Source: Pedobacter sp. MC2016-24 (GTDB taxonomy: Bacteria; Bacteroidota; Bacteroidia; Sphingobacteriales; Sphingobacteriaceae). Taken from it: a DNA stretch of 64,000 bases. This document shows positions 25,257 to 34,143 of the stretch, in pieces. Below the pieces are notes generated by a model. That model was given only the letters and a program-made list of their open reading frames with translations, was not told the DNA's origin and searched no databases. The stretch covers positions 29,932 through 93,931 of the forward strand of contig NZ_JADFBX010000020.1 of assembly GCF_015223055.1 (NCBI RefSeq). Direction: 5' to 3'. Position numbers and translations under genes: made by a program. The first letter of the stretch is position 1; each line of letters starts with the position of its first letter.

Positions 25257-26615
25257 ATGAAGTACAATTTATCCATATTCAAACCCTTAACCCTCCTATT
25301 GCTGCTAAGCATTAGCCAGCAGTCCTGTGCACAACCGATCAGCAAAACTAAAATACTGATCAAACCGGAGCTGTCCATACAAAAAAATCTGACAGACAGC
25401 CAGTTGCTCGATCTTGTACAAAAACAAACCTTCCGCTACTTCTGGGATTTTGGGCACCCGGTAAGCGGCATGGCCAGAGAACGCAGCAATACCACCTTAA
25501 ATTACGGACCAGAAGTAGTCACCACAGGTGGCACAGGTTTTGGCATAATGGCCATTATTGTAGCTTCAGAACGCAAATTCATTACGCGTCAGCAAGCCGC
25601 AGCAAGAACAAAAAAAATAGTCGATTTTTTATATCAGGCAGATCGCTACCATGGGGCCTTTCCACACTGGCTGGATGGTGCGACCGGAAAAACGATCCCT
25701 TTTAGCACAAACGATAACGGTGCTGATCTTGTTGAAACCTCCCTGCTTTTCCAGGGTCTTCTAACTGCGAGTCAGTATTATCAAGCCAACAATACTGTTG
25801 AAAAAGACATCAGAAACAAAATATCGGCCATGTGGACAGCCATAGAATGGAATTGGTTTACCCGGTGTCAGGATGTACTTTACTGGCATTGGAGCCCTGA
25901 TAAGGGCTGGGACATGAACCACCAGATTAAAGGCTGGAACGAATGTCTCATTACTTATGTACTGGCAGCTTCTGCTCCCAAAAACGGGATCGATAAACGC
26001 ATATATGATGAGGGCTGGGCAAAGAGCAATACCTTCATCAACGGAGCTCAGTTTAACGGTATTAAACTGCCCCTGGGTTCTGATTACGGCGGACCTTTAT
26101 TCTTTTCGCAGTACTCATTTGTTGGCCTGGACCCCCGCGGTCTCAGGGATAATTATGCGGATTACTGGGAACAAAATAAAAACCACACGCTGATCAACCG
26201 GGCGTACTGTATCGAAAATCCAAAAAAATACAAAGGTTACCGTTCCGATAGCTGGGGTTTAACCGCGAGCGACAGCTGGGGAGGTTATGCAGCCCACTCG
26301 CCGACAGAAGATCTCGGTGTAATCACACCGACCGCAGCATTGTCAGCCTTTCCCTATACCCCGGAATATTCCATGCAGGCCTTAAAACATTTTTATTTTG
26401 ATAAAGGTGATCAATTATGGTCTGAGTATGGCTTCATTGATGCCTTCAGCGAAGAAAAGAACTGGTACGCCAATGCTCACCTGGCTATTGATCAGGGACC
26501 GATCATTGTGATGATCGAAAATTACCGCAGTGGTTTATTGTGGAAACTGTTCATGAAAAACCCCGATGTCAGAAAAGGGCTAAAAACACTAGGATTCAGC
26601 AGTCCGGCATTATAG
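25257..26615 (+). CDS. Second GH144-type endo-beta-1,2-glucanase
   Basis: A 452-residue paralogue of the preceding protein without the Ig-like domain. The signal peptide ends in a possible lipobox (QQSC, C24). The catalytic barrel covers about 45-450. D157, E160 and E229 have spacings of 3 and 69 residues, identical to the D139/E142/E211 set I recall for the C. pinensis enzyme (constant offset 18). Conserved landmarks are HGAFPHWLDG, VLYWHWSP, GPLFFSQYSF and AIDQGPIIVMIENYR. It likely works in the periplasm or on the surface with the first copy. Confidence 0.87.
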   Translation: MKYNLSIFKPLTLLLLLSISQQSCAQPISKTKILIKPELSIQKNLTDSQLLDLVQKQTFRYFWDFGHPVSGMARERSNTTLNYGPEVVTTGGTGFGIMAIIVASERKFITRQQAAARTKKIVDFLYQADRYHGAFPHWLDGATGKTIPFSTNDNGADLVETSLLFQGLLTASQYYQANNTVEKDIRNKISAMWTAIEWNWFTRCQDVLYWHWSPDKGWDMNHQIKGWNECLITYVLAASAPKNGIDKRIYDEGWAKSNTFINGAQFNGIKLPLGSDYGGPLFFSQYSFVGLDPRGLRDNYADYWEQNKNHTLINRAYCIENPKKYKGYRSDSWGLTASDSWGGYAAHSPTEDLGVITPTAALSAFPYTPEYSMQALKHFYFDKGDQLWSEYGFIDAFSEEKNWYANAHLAIDQGPIIVMIENYRSGLLWKLFMKNPDVRKGLKTLGFSSPAL

Positions 26616-26650
26616 CATCAGGTAAACAAAAACACATCAATTCCCTTTAA

Positions 26651-28963
26651 ATGAAACACATCATGAAACCATTATCTATATTTTTACTGTCGCTCTTGTT
26701 TGGTGCCAGTTCTGTATGGGCCCAGCAAAAAAGAACCAATTCCAGCCCTGATCAGAAAATGAACGCTTTTATCTCTTCATTAATGTCAAAAATGACCCTG
26801 GATGAAAAGATAGGACAGCTCAACCTGCTCACCGGCGGAGAAGCAACCACCGGATCGGTAGTCAGTACTGATGTTGAACGCAAGATCAAAAGCGGTCAGG
26901 TAGGTGGCATGTTCAGTTTTACCACCCCTCAAAAAATCCGTAAGGCACAAGAAATTGCGGTTAAACAGAGCAGACTTAAAATACCAATCATCTTTGGTCA
27001 GGATGTCATTCATGGTTACAAGACCACTTTCCCCATTCCCCTTGCCTTATCGTCTACCTGGAATATGGCCATGATTGAGAAAACAGCCAGAGTTGCAGCC
27101 ATAGAAGCAAGTGCAGATGGCTTAAACTGGACTTTTTCACCCATGGTAGATATTTCCAGGGACCCACGCTGGGGCCGCATCTCTGAAGGCTCAGGAGAAG
27201 ATACTTATTTAGGCTCTCAAATTGCCAGGGCAATGGTTAAGGGCTACCAGGGAGATGACCTCTCCAGATACAATACCATTATGGCTTGCGTCAAGCATTT
27301 TGCACTTTACGGTGCTGCCGAGGCCGGTAGGGATTACAATACCACTGACATGAGCTTAGATCGCATGTATAACGAATACCTACCTCCTTACAAAGCCGCC
27401 CTTGATGCCGGCGCAGGTAGCATTATGACTTCTTTTAACGACATCAATGGTGTCCCGGCTACGGCGAACAAATGGCTTATGACGGATTTGCTGCGTAAAG
27501 AATGGGGATTTAAAGGTTTTGTGGTAACCGATTACACTGCTGTGAACGAACTTATTGACCATGGATTAGGTGATCTGCAAAAAGTATCTGCTTTATCTTT
27601 AAACGCTGGTGTAGATATGGATATGGTGGGCGAAGGTTTTTTGACTACCCTTAAAAAATCTGTAGCACAGGGCAAAGTAAAACAGCAGCGGATTGACGAG
27701 GCTTGCCGATTGATACTGGAAGCCAAATACAAGCTTGGCCTGTTTGAAGATCCTTTCCGTTATTGTAATGAAGAACGGGCAAAAACAGAGATCCTGAAAC
27801 CCGAGCACCTGCAATTTGCCCGGGAAGTAGCTGCCGAATCATTTGTATTGTTAAAAAATGAAAATCATACATTACCGCTTAAAAAGACAGGCACCATCGC
27901 ATTAATTGGTCCGCTGGCCAATACAGGTAGTAATATGCCCGGAACATGGAGTGTAAACAGCGACCTGGTCAATACCAGATCACTACTGGAAGGCTTGCAA
28001 GCGTATGTGGGCCAGGATGCCAAAATTCTGCACAGCCTGGGTGCCAATCTGATAAGTGATGCAGCTTATCAGGAACGTGCCACCATGTTCGGCCGTAATA
28101 TCCCGAGAGACAACCGCCCCGAAGCTGAGGTGATCGGCGAAGCCGTAGCACTGGCAAAAACCGCTGACGTAGTGATTGCTGCCCTGGGCGAGAGCTCGGA
28201 AATGAGCGGTGAAGCATCCAGTCGTACCGATCTGGAAATTCCGGATGTTCAAAAACGCTTGTTACAGGCTTTACTGAAAACCGGCAAACCCCTTGTATTG
28301 GTCTTGTTTACCGGCAGACCCCTGGCACTGAAGTGGGAAGATGAACATGTTCCTGCCATTTTGAATGTTTGGTTCGGTGGTACCGAAACTGCAAATGCAA
28401 TTCCTGACGTATTGTTTGGCGCTATAAATCCATCTGGTAAATTAACGGCAACCTTTCCTCAAAATGTAGGGCAGGTACCTTTATATTACGCACACAAGAA
28501 TACCGGACGGCCCTTAGCGGAAGGGAAATGGTTTACCAAATTCCGCTCTAATTATCTGGACGTGAGCAACGACCCGCTTTATCCTTTTGGCTATGGCCTG
28601 AGCTATACCAGTTTTACCTATGGTCATCTCAAACTCGATAAAACAAGTTTTAAGCCAGGTGAAACCATTACAATCAGCATAGAAGTGAAAAATACCGGTA
28701 CGATGACAGGCAAAGAAGTAGTACAACTGTACATCCGCGATCTGGAAGGCAGTGCTACCCGACCAGTTAAGGAATTAAAAAACTTTCAAAAGATTAGTCT
28801 TAAACCCGGTGAAGCCAAGACCGTCAGTTTTAAAATTACCGAAGATGACCTCAAGTTTTACAATTCGGCCTTAAAATTTGTAGCCGAACCCGGTGATTTC
28901 AACGTGTTTGTCGGTGGAAATTCAAGGGATGTCACAACCGGGAAATTTACGCTGATAAAATAG
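26651..28963 (+). CDS. GH3 beta-glucosidase (probable sophorose/beta-1,2-glucosidase)
   Basis: A 770-residue exported GH3 enzyme. Signal peptide (to about 24, VWAQ), (beta/alpha)8 domain (about 35-370) with KHFALYGAAEAGRDYN and the nucleophile D294 in VVTDYTAV, alpha/beta sandwich (about 395-610) with acid/base E521 in SGEASSR, and a C-terminal fibronectin III-like domain (about 660-765). The architecture equals BglX-type enzymes. Its position after two GH144 genes matches the B. thetaiotaomicron arrangement in which the GH3 enzyme BT_3567 prefers beta-1,2-linked glucosides. The product would be glucose in the periplasm. Confidence 0.92.
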   Translation: MKHIMKPLSIFLLSLLFGASSVWAQQKRTNSSPDQKMNAFISSLMSKMTLDEKIGQLNLLTGGEATTGSVVSTDVERKIKSGQVGGMFSFTTPQKIRKAQEIAVKQSRLKIPIIFGQDVIHGYKTTFPIPLALSSTWNMAMIEKTARVAAIEASADGLNWTFSPMVDISRDPRWGRISEGSGEDTYLGSQIARAMVKGYQGDDLSRYNTIMACVKHFALYGAAEAGRDYNTTDMSLDRMYNEYLPPYKAALDAGAGSIMTSFNDINGVPATANKWLMTDLLRKEWGFKGFVVTDYTAVNELIDHGLGDLQKVSALSLNAGVDMDMVGEGFLTTLKKSVAQGKVKQQRIDEACRLILEAKYKLGLFEDPFRYCNEERAKTEILKPEHLQFAREVAAESFVLLKNENHTLPLKKTGTIALIGPLANTGSNMPGTWSVNSDLVNTRSLLEGLQAYVGQDAKILHSLGANLISDAAYQERATMFGRNIPRDNRPEAEVIGEAVALAKTADVVIAALGESSEMSGEASSRTDLEIPDVQKRLLQALLKTGKPLVLVLFTGRPLALKWEDEHVPAILNVWFGGTETANAIPDVLFGAINPSGKLTATFPQNVGQVPLYYAHKNTGRPLAEGKWFTKFRSNYLDVSNDPLYPFGYGLSYTSFTYGHLKLDKTSFKPGETITISIEVKNTGTMTGKEVVQLYIRDLEGSATRPVKELKNFQKISLKPGEAKTVSFKITEDDLKFYNSALKFVAEPGDFNVFVGGNSRDVTTGKFTLIK

Positions 28964-29005
28964 CTTTAGTAAATAAATTGATAGGAAATTCATTATTTTA
29001 GCATC

Positions 29006-29791
29006 ATGAACCAATTCAAATTAACGATCCTTATAGGCTTACTGCTTAGCAATTTTGGCGCGCGAAGCCAAGATTTCAAGCAGTACGACAGAGGAAGTTT
29101 TATTCATAAAAAAGATACCATAGCTTACCGGGTACTTTTCCCGGAACATTTCAATGCACAGCGAAAATATCCGGTTGTCTTTTTTTTACATGGACGTGGT
29201 GAGCAGGGAAATGACAACCAGAAACAGCTGACACATGGCGGAAAGCTATTTCTAAAAGAGGAATACAGAAAGAATTTCCCTGCTATTGTAGTCTTTCCAC
29301 AATGCAGTACAGACAGCTACTGGAGCAATGTAGAAATTACAACCAACGACAAAGGCAAAAGGCAATTTGCTTTTCAAAAAAAGGGAAAACCAACCAAGGC
29401 CATGCATGCTTTATTAGGTATGCTGGAGAATTTTCTGGATAAACCTTATATCGATAAATCAAGAGTATACCTGGGTGGTTTATCGATGGGCGGTATGGGT
29501 ACTTACGAATTACTGAGACGCAAGCCGAAAGTTTTTGCAGCGGCCTTTGCCATTTGTGGCGGGGACAATGTAGCAAATGTAGAAAAATACAAACATGTAC
29601 CCTTATGGATTTTTCATGGGGAGAAAGATGACGTGGTATCCATGAACTTTTCTACAGCAATTGCCGATCAGTTGAAGGTATTGGGAAAACCTGTAAATCT
29701 GACTTTGTATCCGGATGCGAACCACAACAGCTGGGACTCTGCTTTTGCAGAGCCCAGGTTATTGCCATGGTTATTTTCAAATCATAAATAG
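29006..29791 (+). CDS. Exported alpha/beta-hydrolase esterase (dienelactone hydrolase/CE1-like)
   Basis: A 261-residue secreted hydrolase. After a signal peptide (to about 22) come the oxyanion segment FFLHGRGEQGND (59-70), the nucleophile S160 in GGLSMGGMG, an acidic D208/D209 in GEKDDVV and the catalytic H240 in DANHNSWD. This gives a complete triad of the phospholipase/carboxylesterase or feruloyl-esterase-like group. It lies 42 bases after the GH3 gene and probably ends the PUL transcript. Cyclic and periplasmic glucans often carry ester substituents such as succinyl groups, so de-esterification is a reasonable but unproven role. Confidence 0.82.
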   Translation: MNQFKLTILIGLLLSNFGARSQDFKQYDRGSFIHKKDTIAYRVLFPEHFNAQRKYPVVFFLHGRGEQGNDNQKQLTHGGKLFLKEEYRKNFPAIVVFPQCSTDSYWSNVEITTNDKGKRQFAFQKKGKPTKAMHALLGMLENFLDKPYIDKSRVYLGGLSMGGMGTYELLRRKPKVFAAAFAICGGDNVANVEKYKHVPLWIFHGEKDDVVSMNFSTAIADQLKVLGKPVNLTLYPDANHNSWDSAFAEPRLLPWLFSNHK

Positions 29792-29797
29792 CTGAAT

Positions 29798-30526
29798 TTA
29801 TTCAGCCATATTGTGATAAACAGCCTGTACGTCATCGTCCTCTTCTAATTTATCAATTAGTTTCATGACATCAGCAGCCTGTTCTTCTGTAACTTCATGG
29901 TGCGATAAAGCAATGCGCTCCAACTTTGCACTTTTTAATTCTATGCCTTTTTCTTCCAGTGCCTTTTGCAAGGTTCCAAAATTTTCAAAAGGACCCTGTG
30001 CTACCGCAATATCATTTCCTTCTTCATCAGCCTCTACGTAAAGTTCTTCTAATCCGGCATCAATCAACTCAAACTCCAGTTCTTCCAGATCCAGGTTCTC
30101 AGCAGGAACAAAGCGAAATATCGACTTTCTGTTAAATACAAAGTCAAGCGAACCGGTTTTACCCAAAGTCCCACTGGTTTTATTGAAATAACTGCGCACA
30201 TTGGCAACAGTTCTGTTGGTATTGTCTGTAGCTGTTTCGATAAGTACAGCCACGCCATGTGGCGCATATCCTTCGTAAACAATTTCTTCATAATTGGCCA
30301 TGCTTTTATCAGAAGCCCTTTTTATAGCTGCCTCAACACGGTCTTTCGGCATGTTTACTGCTTTCGCATTCTGCATGGCCGTACGCAGGCGTGAATTTGT
30401 CTCCGGATGAGGTCCGGCATCTTTCACAGCCATTACAATATCTTTACCTATCCTGGTAAACTGAACGGCCATTTTGGCCCAACGTTTAAATTTTCTTTCT
30501 TTTCTAAATTCAAATGCTCTTCCCAT
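29798..30526 (-). CDS. yebC: YebC/PmpR-family protein
   Basis: A 242-residue protein of the TACO1/YebC family, associated with gene regulation and with translation of difficult motifs. The N-terminus is longer than the E. coli form but carries the family core (KRWAKMAVQFTRIGKDI, DNTNRTVANVRSYF, GSLDFVF), and the acidic C-terminus is typical. It lies 7 bases downstream of the tdh gene on the same strand and is probably co-transcribed from the tdh promoter. It converges with the esterase gene with only six bases between. Confidence 0.93.
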   Translation of the reverse strand: MGRAFEFRKERKFKRWAKMAVQFTRIGKDIVMAVKDAGPHPETNSRLRTAMQNAKAVNMPKDRVEAAIKRASDKSMANYEEIVYEGYAPHGVAVLIETATDNTNRTVANVRSYFNKTSGTLGKTGSLDFVFNRKSIFRFVPAENLDLEELEFELIDAGLEELYVEADEEGNDIAVAQGPFENFGTLQKALEEKGIELKSAKLERIALSHHEVTEEQAADVMKLIDKLEEDDDVQAVYHNMAE

Positions 30527-30533
30527 TTATTTT

Positions 30534-31478
30534 TTATTTCTTTAAATTCTTTAACATATCTGTGGTTAGTTTTGCCAGGTCAAATTCTGGTTTCCAGGCC
30601 CAGTCATTTACCGCAAAACTGTCATCTATAGATCTTGGCCAGCTATTCGCTATCTGCTGACGTGGATCATTTTCGGTGTAAGTTAAGGTAAATTCCGGAA
30701 TATGCTTTCTGATCTCAGCCGCTAAAACCTCCGGTGTAAAGCTTACTCCGGCAAAGTTATAACTCGAACGGATAGAAATTCTGCTCGCCTCAGCGTCCAT
30801 CAGTTCTATGGTACCACGAATGGCATCGTCCATATACATCATGGGCAATGCTGTAGCCGCATTTAAAAAAGAAGCATAAGTTCCCTTTTTCAAGGCATCA
30901 TGAAAAATATGAATGGCATAATCCGTTGTACCACCGCCTGGCGCTGCTTTCCAGCTGATCAATCCCGGATAACGGATGCTCCTGACATCCAGGCCAAACT
31001 TCTGATGATAATATTCACACCACCTTTCGCCAGCCAGTTTACTTACGCCATAAACCGTATTTGGATCCATTACACAATATTGAGGTGTTTGATCTTTCGG
31101 CGAATTGGGTCCAAAAACAGCGATGGAACTTGGCCAGTAAACCTTAGCTGTCTGGTAGGAAATCGCGAGGTCCAGAATATTCAGCAAGCCATTCATGTTC
31201 AGATCCCAGGCCAGTTTTGGATTTTGCTCCCCGGTTGCCGACAACAATGCAGCCAGCAGGTAGACCTGAGTGGGCTTATACTTTTGAAAAATAGCATTCA
31301 GGGTATCCTTTTCCAAAACATTTACAAATTCGAAAGGACCTGAATTTTTGATGTCATAATCCGGCCTGCGGATATCACAAGCCACCACATTATCCTCGCC
31401 ATACGTTTTTCGCAGCGCGGTTACCAGTTCTGTGCCGATCTGACCATTGGAACCTAGCACTATTATTTTTTCAGTCAT
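30534..31478 (-). CDS. tdh: SDR-type L-threonine 3-dehydrogenase
   Basis: An NAD-dependent epimerase-fold dehydrogenase of 314 residues that oxidises L-threonine to 2-amino-3-ketobutyrate. The N-terminal NAD motif is GSNGQIG (9-15). The SDR active site has SSIAVFGP and YGVSKLAGE (YxxxK). The PGLISWKAAPGGGTTDYA stretch is characteristic of the short-chain threonine dehydrogenases of Bacteroidota, not the zinc-dependent E. coli enzyme. Kbl at 6909-8096 would take the product to glycine and acetyl-CoA. A very good promoter lies immediately upstream. Confidence 0.9.
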   Translation of the reverse strand: MTEKIIVLGSNGQIGTELVTALRKTYGEDNVVACDIRRPDYDIKNSGPFEFVNVLEKDTLNAIFQKYKPTQVYLLAALLSATGEQNPKLAWDLNMNGLLNILDLAISYQTAKVYWPSSIAVFGPNSPKDQTPQYCVMDPNTVYGVSKLAGERWCEYYHQKFGLDVRSIRYPGLISWKAAPGGGTTDYAIHIFHDALKKGTYASFLNAATALPMMYMDDAIRGTIELMDAEASRISIRSSYNFAGVSFTPEVLAAEIRKHIPEFTLTYTENDPRQQIANSWPRSIDDSFAVNDWAWKPEFDLAKLTTDMLKNLKK

Positions 31479-31496
31479 GAATAATTAGGATTTGGG

Positions 31497-31528
31497 CAAA
31501 GGTAAATAAATGGACAAACCTATTCAAA
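31497..31528 (-). promoter_or_regulatory. Promoter of tdh-yebC
   Basis: On the minus strand TTTG (31525-31528), 20 bases, then TACCTTTG (31497-31504): a full match to the Bacteroidota consensus. The ATG is 18 bases downstream of the -7 box. Confidence 0.7.
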
Positions 31529-31733
31529 ATTGTTTACGCCGGCCAAAAGATAAGCGTCATTTTTATCCGCCATTTTTTTTCAATACCGATGACAAATTTC
31601 CTCCTCCGGCACCCCGTAACAAAAACATTACATATTGACTTTACGGTGTACAAATAACACTAACTAATTTTTTTTGCTTAATATTACCATACAAAACACA
31701 TTTAAATACACAATACAACCATAACCACCAAAT

Positions 31734-32420
31734 ATGAACAGAAGAGACGCAGTGAAAAGTGTTGCCTTTTTAATGGGGGGAGCACTATCCGCAACTACAA
31801 TTGGCGTATTCCTGGACAGTTGTAATTCTCCCGCCACCAATGCCAAGGGGGAATTATTTACTAAAGCACAACAGGATACGATTACCGAAATTGCTGACAT
31901 CATTATTCCGACAACGAGCAGCCCTGGTGCTAAAGCAGCAGGAGTTGGACCGTTCATCAGTATGATGTTAAAAGATTGCTATCCTGAAGATGCGCAAAAA
32001 GCTTTTACTAAAGGCCTCGAAGATCTGGACAAACAAGCCAATACCACGTATAAAAAAACATTTTTGGAGCTCAGTACGCAACAGCGCCAGGAATTGCTGG
32101 GTAAACTCAGAGATGAGACTGTTGCCGCAATTAAGGTAGAGAAAGAAAACCTGGACAAGCAAAAAGAGGCTGAATCAGAAAAACAGAAAACGAACCCTGC
32201 ACAGGCCAAGTCCCCAACAGAAAATGCAGGTACCATTTCCATCCTGCCAAAGGACAAGCCTAAAACAGAACCACGTTTCTTCGCCATCATCCGTGACCTG
32301 ACCTTATTGGGTTATTTCACTTCTGAAATTGGAGCCACTAAGGCTTATGAATATCTGGAAATCCCTGGCCGTTACGATGGCTGTGTGGATTTGAAACCTG
32401 GTCAAAGAGTTTGGGCTTAA
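31734..32420 (+). CDS. Gluconate 2-dehydrogenase subunit 3-family protein (small subunit, Tat signal)
   Basis: A 228-residue small subunit of a membrane/periplasmic GMC dehydrogenase. The N-terminus MNRRDAVKS has a twin-arginine motif followed by a hydrophobic stretch and a Cys (LDSCNS, C about 31) that could be lipidated. The family core has FTKAQQDTITEIADIIIPTTSSPGAKAAGV. A charged Lys/Glu-rich insert spans about 130-170. In LacABC- and gluconate dehydrogenase-type complexes this subunit carries the flavoprotein across the membrane through Tat. The GMC gene follows after 19 bases. Confidence 0.88.
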   Translation: MNRRDAVKSVAFLMGGALSATTIGVFLDSCNSPATNAKGELFTKAQQDTITEIADIIIPTTSSPGAKAAGVGPFISMMLKDCYPEDAQKAFTKGLEDLDKQANTTYKKTFLELSTQQRQELLGKLRDETVAAIKVEKENLDKQKEAESEKQKTNPAQAKSPTENAGTISILPKDKPKTEPRFFAIIRDLTLLGYFTSEIGATKAYEYLEIPGRYDGCVDLKPGQRVWA

Positions 32421-32439
32421 TCTTATAACATTAAAAATA

Positions 32440-34143
32440 ATGAGCAATCTAAATACAAAGGCAACAGCGCAAAACACTTATGATGCGATTGTTGTAGGAT
32501 CTGGAATTAGTGGTGGCTGGGCCGCAAAAGAGCTGACAGAAAAAGGTTTAAAGGTTTTATTGCTGGAAAGAGGCAGAAACATTGAACACATTAAAGACTA
32601 TACCACGGCGATGAAAAAGCCATGGGAATTTGAACATCGTGGTAAACTTACCGAAGCACAAAGAGAAACACATCCGGTTCAAAAAAGAGATTATCCGTAT
32701 TCAGAATTTAATGAGAGTTTCTGGGTAAATGATCTGGACTGCCCGTATACTGAAGTGAAACGCTTTGACTGGTACCGCGGTTTCCACGTTGGCGGTAAAT
32801 CCCTGATGTGGGGAAGACAAAGCTACCGTTTCAGTGATCTGAATTTTGAAGACAATTTGAAAGACGGACATGGTGTAGACTGGCCAATCCGTTACAAAGA
32901 CATTGCCCCATGGTACGATTACGTAGAGAAATTTGCAGGGATCAGCGGACAGGCAGAAAACTGGCCGGCTTTGCCAGACGGGCAATTCTTACCACCCATG
33001 GAGATGAATTGTGTGGAAAAAGACGTTAAAAAAAGGATTGAAGACAAGTGGAAAAAATCCAGAATCATGACCATTGGCCGTACAGCAAATTTAACTGTAG
33101 AGCATGGTGGTCGCGGTAAATGTCAGTACCGCAACCTTTGCAGCCGCGGCTGTCCATTTGGTGCTTATTTCAGCACACAATCATCTACCCTGCCAGCTGC
33201 TGTGGCAACAGGCAATTTAACGCTACGTCCTTTCTCTTTGGTGAACACCATTATATATGATAAAGAAACGCAGAAGGCAAAAGGTGTTGTAGTGATCAAT
33301 TCAGAAACTAAAGAAACGGTAGAATATTATGCAAAAATTGTTTTTGTGAATGGTTCTACACTGGGTTCTACTTTCTTGTTGTTAAATTCTACTTCAGATA
33401 TTTTTCCTAATGGTTTAGGGAATGGCAGCGGGCAGCTTGGTCATAACCTGATGGATCACCATTTCCGTTGCGGAGCTTCGGGACGTGCAGAAGGCTTTGA
33501 GGATAAATACACTTATGGCAGACGTGCAAACGGAATCTATATACCAAGATATCAAAACATGCACGGTGAGAAACGCGATTATGTCAGAGGTTTTGGCTAC
33601 CAAGGCGGCGCAAATCGCGGAAACTGGCATGCCGATGTAGCTGAAATGGCTTTTGGAGGTGATTTTAAAGATCAGATGACACAACCAGGTGCATGGAATA
33701 TGGGCTTAGGTGGTTTTGGAGAATCTCTTCCTTACTTCGAAAACAAGGTAAGCATCGACAAAACGAAGAAAGACAAATGGGGACAACCGGTACTGGCCAT
33801 TGACTGTGAGTTTAAAGACAACGAACGTAAAATGCGCGTTGACATGATGAACGATGCTGCCGAAATGCTGGAAGCAGCCGGAATGAAAGACGTAAAAACG
33901 TATGACAATGGTTCTGCTCCGGGTATGGCCATCCATGAAATGGGTACTGCCCGAATGGGACATGATCCGAAAACTTCCGTTTTGAACAAATGGAACCAAA
34001 TGCACGAAGTAAAAAATGTATTTGTAACCGATGGATCTTGTATGACCTCAGCTGCTTGTCAGAATCCTTCATTAACTTATATGGCCTTAACTGCAAGAGC
34101 TTGTGATTTTGCTGTTAGCGAATTAAAAAAAGGTAACCTTTAA
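32440..34143 (+). CDS. GMC-family FAD dehydrogenase, large subunit of a glycoside 3-dehydrogenase-like complex
   Basis: A 567-residue glucose-methanol-choline oxidoreductase. The FAD-binding GSGISGGWAAKE is at 20-31, with FHVGGKSLMWGRQ at 115-127. The active-site His499 (AIHEMGTARMG) and Asn542 (CQNPSLTYMA) are at the C-terminus. C228, C234 and C238 (NLCSRGCPFG) lie where related dehydrogenases hold an Fe-S cluster. It has no signal of its own and should be exported bound to the Tat-bearing small subunit. With the cytochrome c gene at 36380 this makes a LacA-like set oxidising sugar C3 hydroxyls; substrate is inferred. The stop overlaps the next start (TAATG). Confidence 0.88.
   Translation: MSNLNTKATAQNTYDAIVVGSGISGGWAAKELTEKGLKVLLLERGRNIEHIKDYTTAMKKPWEFEHRGKLTEAQRETHPVQKRDYPYSEFNESFWVNDLDCPYTEVKRFDWYRGFHVGGKSLMWGRQSYRFSDLNFEDNLKDGHGVDWPIRYKDIAPWYDYVEKFAGISGQAENWPALPDGQFLPPMEMNCVEKDVKKRIEDKWKKSRIMTIGRTANLTVEHGGRGKCQYRNLCSRGCPFGAYFSTQSSTLPAAVATGNLTLRPFSLVNTIIYDKETQKAKGVVVINSETKETVEYYAKIVFVNGSTLGSTFLLLNSTSDIFPNGLGNGSGQLGHNLMDHHFRCGASGRAEGFEDKYTYGRRANGIYIPRYQNMHGEKRDYVRGFGYQGGANRGNWHADVAEMAFGGDFKDQMTQPGAWNMGLGGFGESLPYFENKVSIDKTKKDKWGQPVLAIDCEFKDNERKMRVDMMNDAAEMLEAAGMKDVKTYDNGSAPGMAIHEMGTARMGHDPKTSVLNKWNQMHEVKNVFVTDGSCMTSAACQNPSLTYMALTARACDFAVSELKKGNL

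Noticed and set aside
33415..34096. Several overlapping minus-strand frames opposite the GMC gene
   Set aside because: All are shadows of the GMC coding sequence; compositions are non-protein-like and no promoter is visible.
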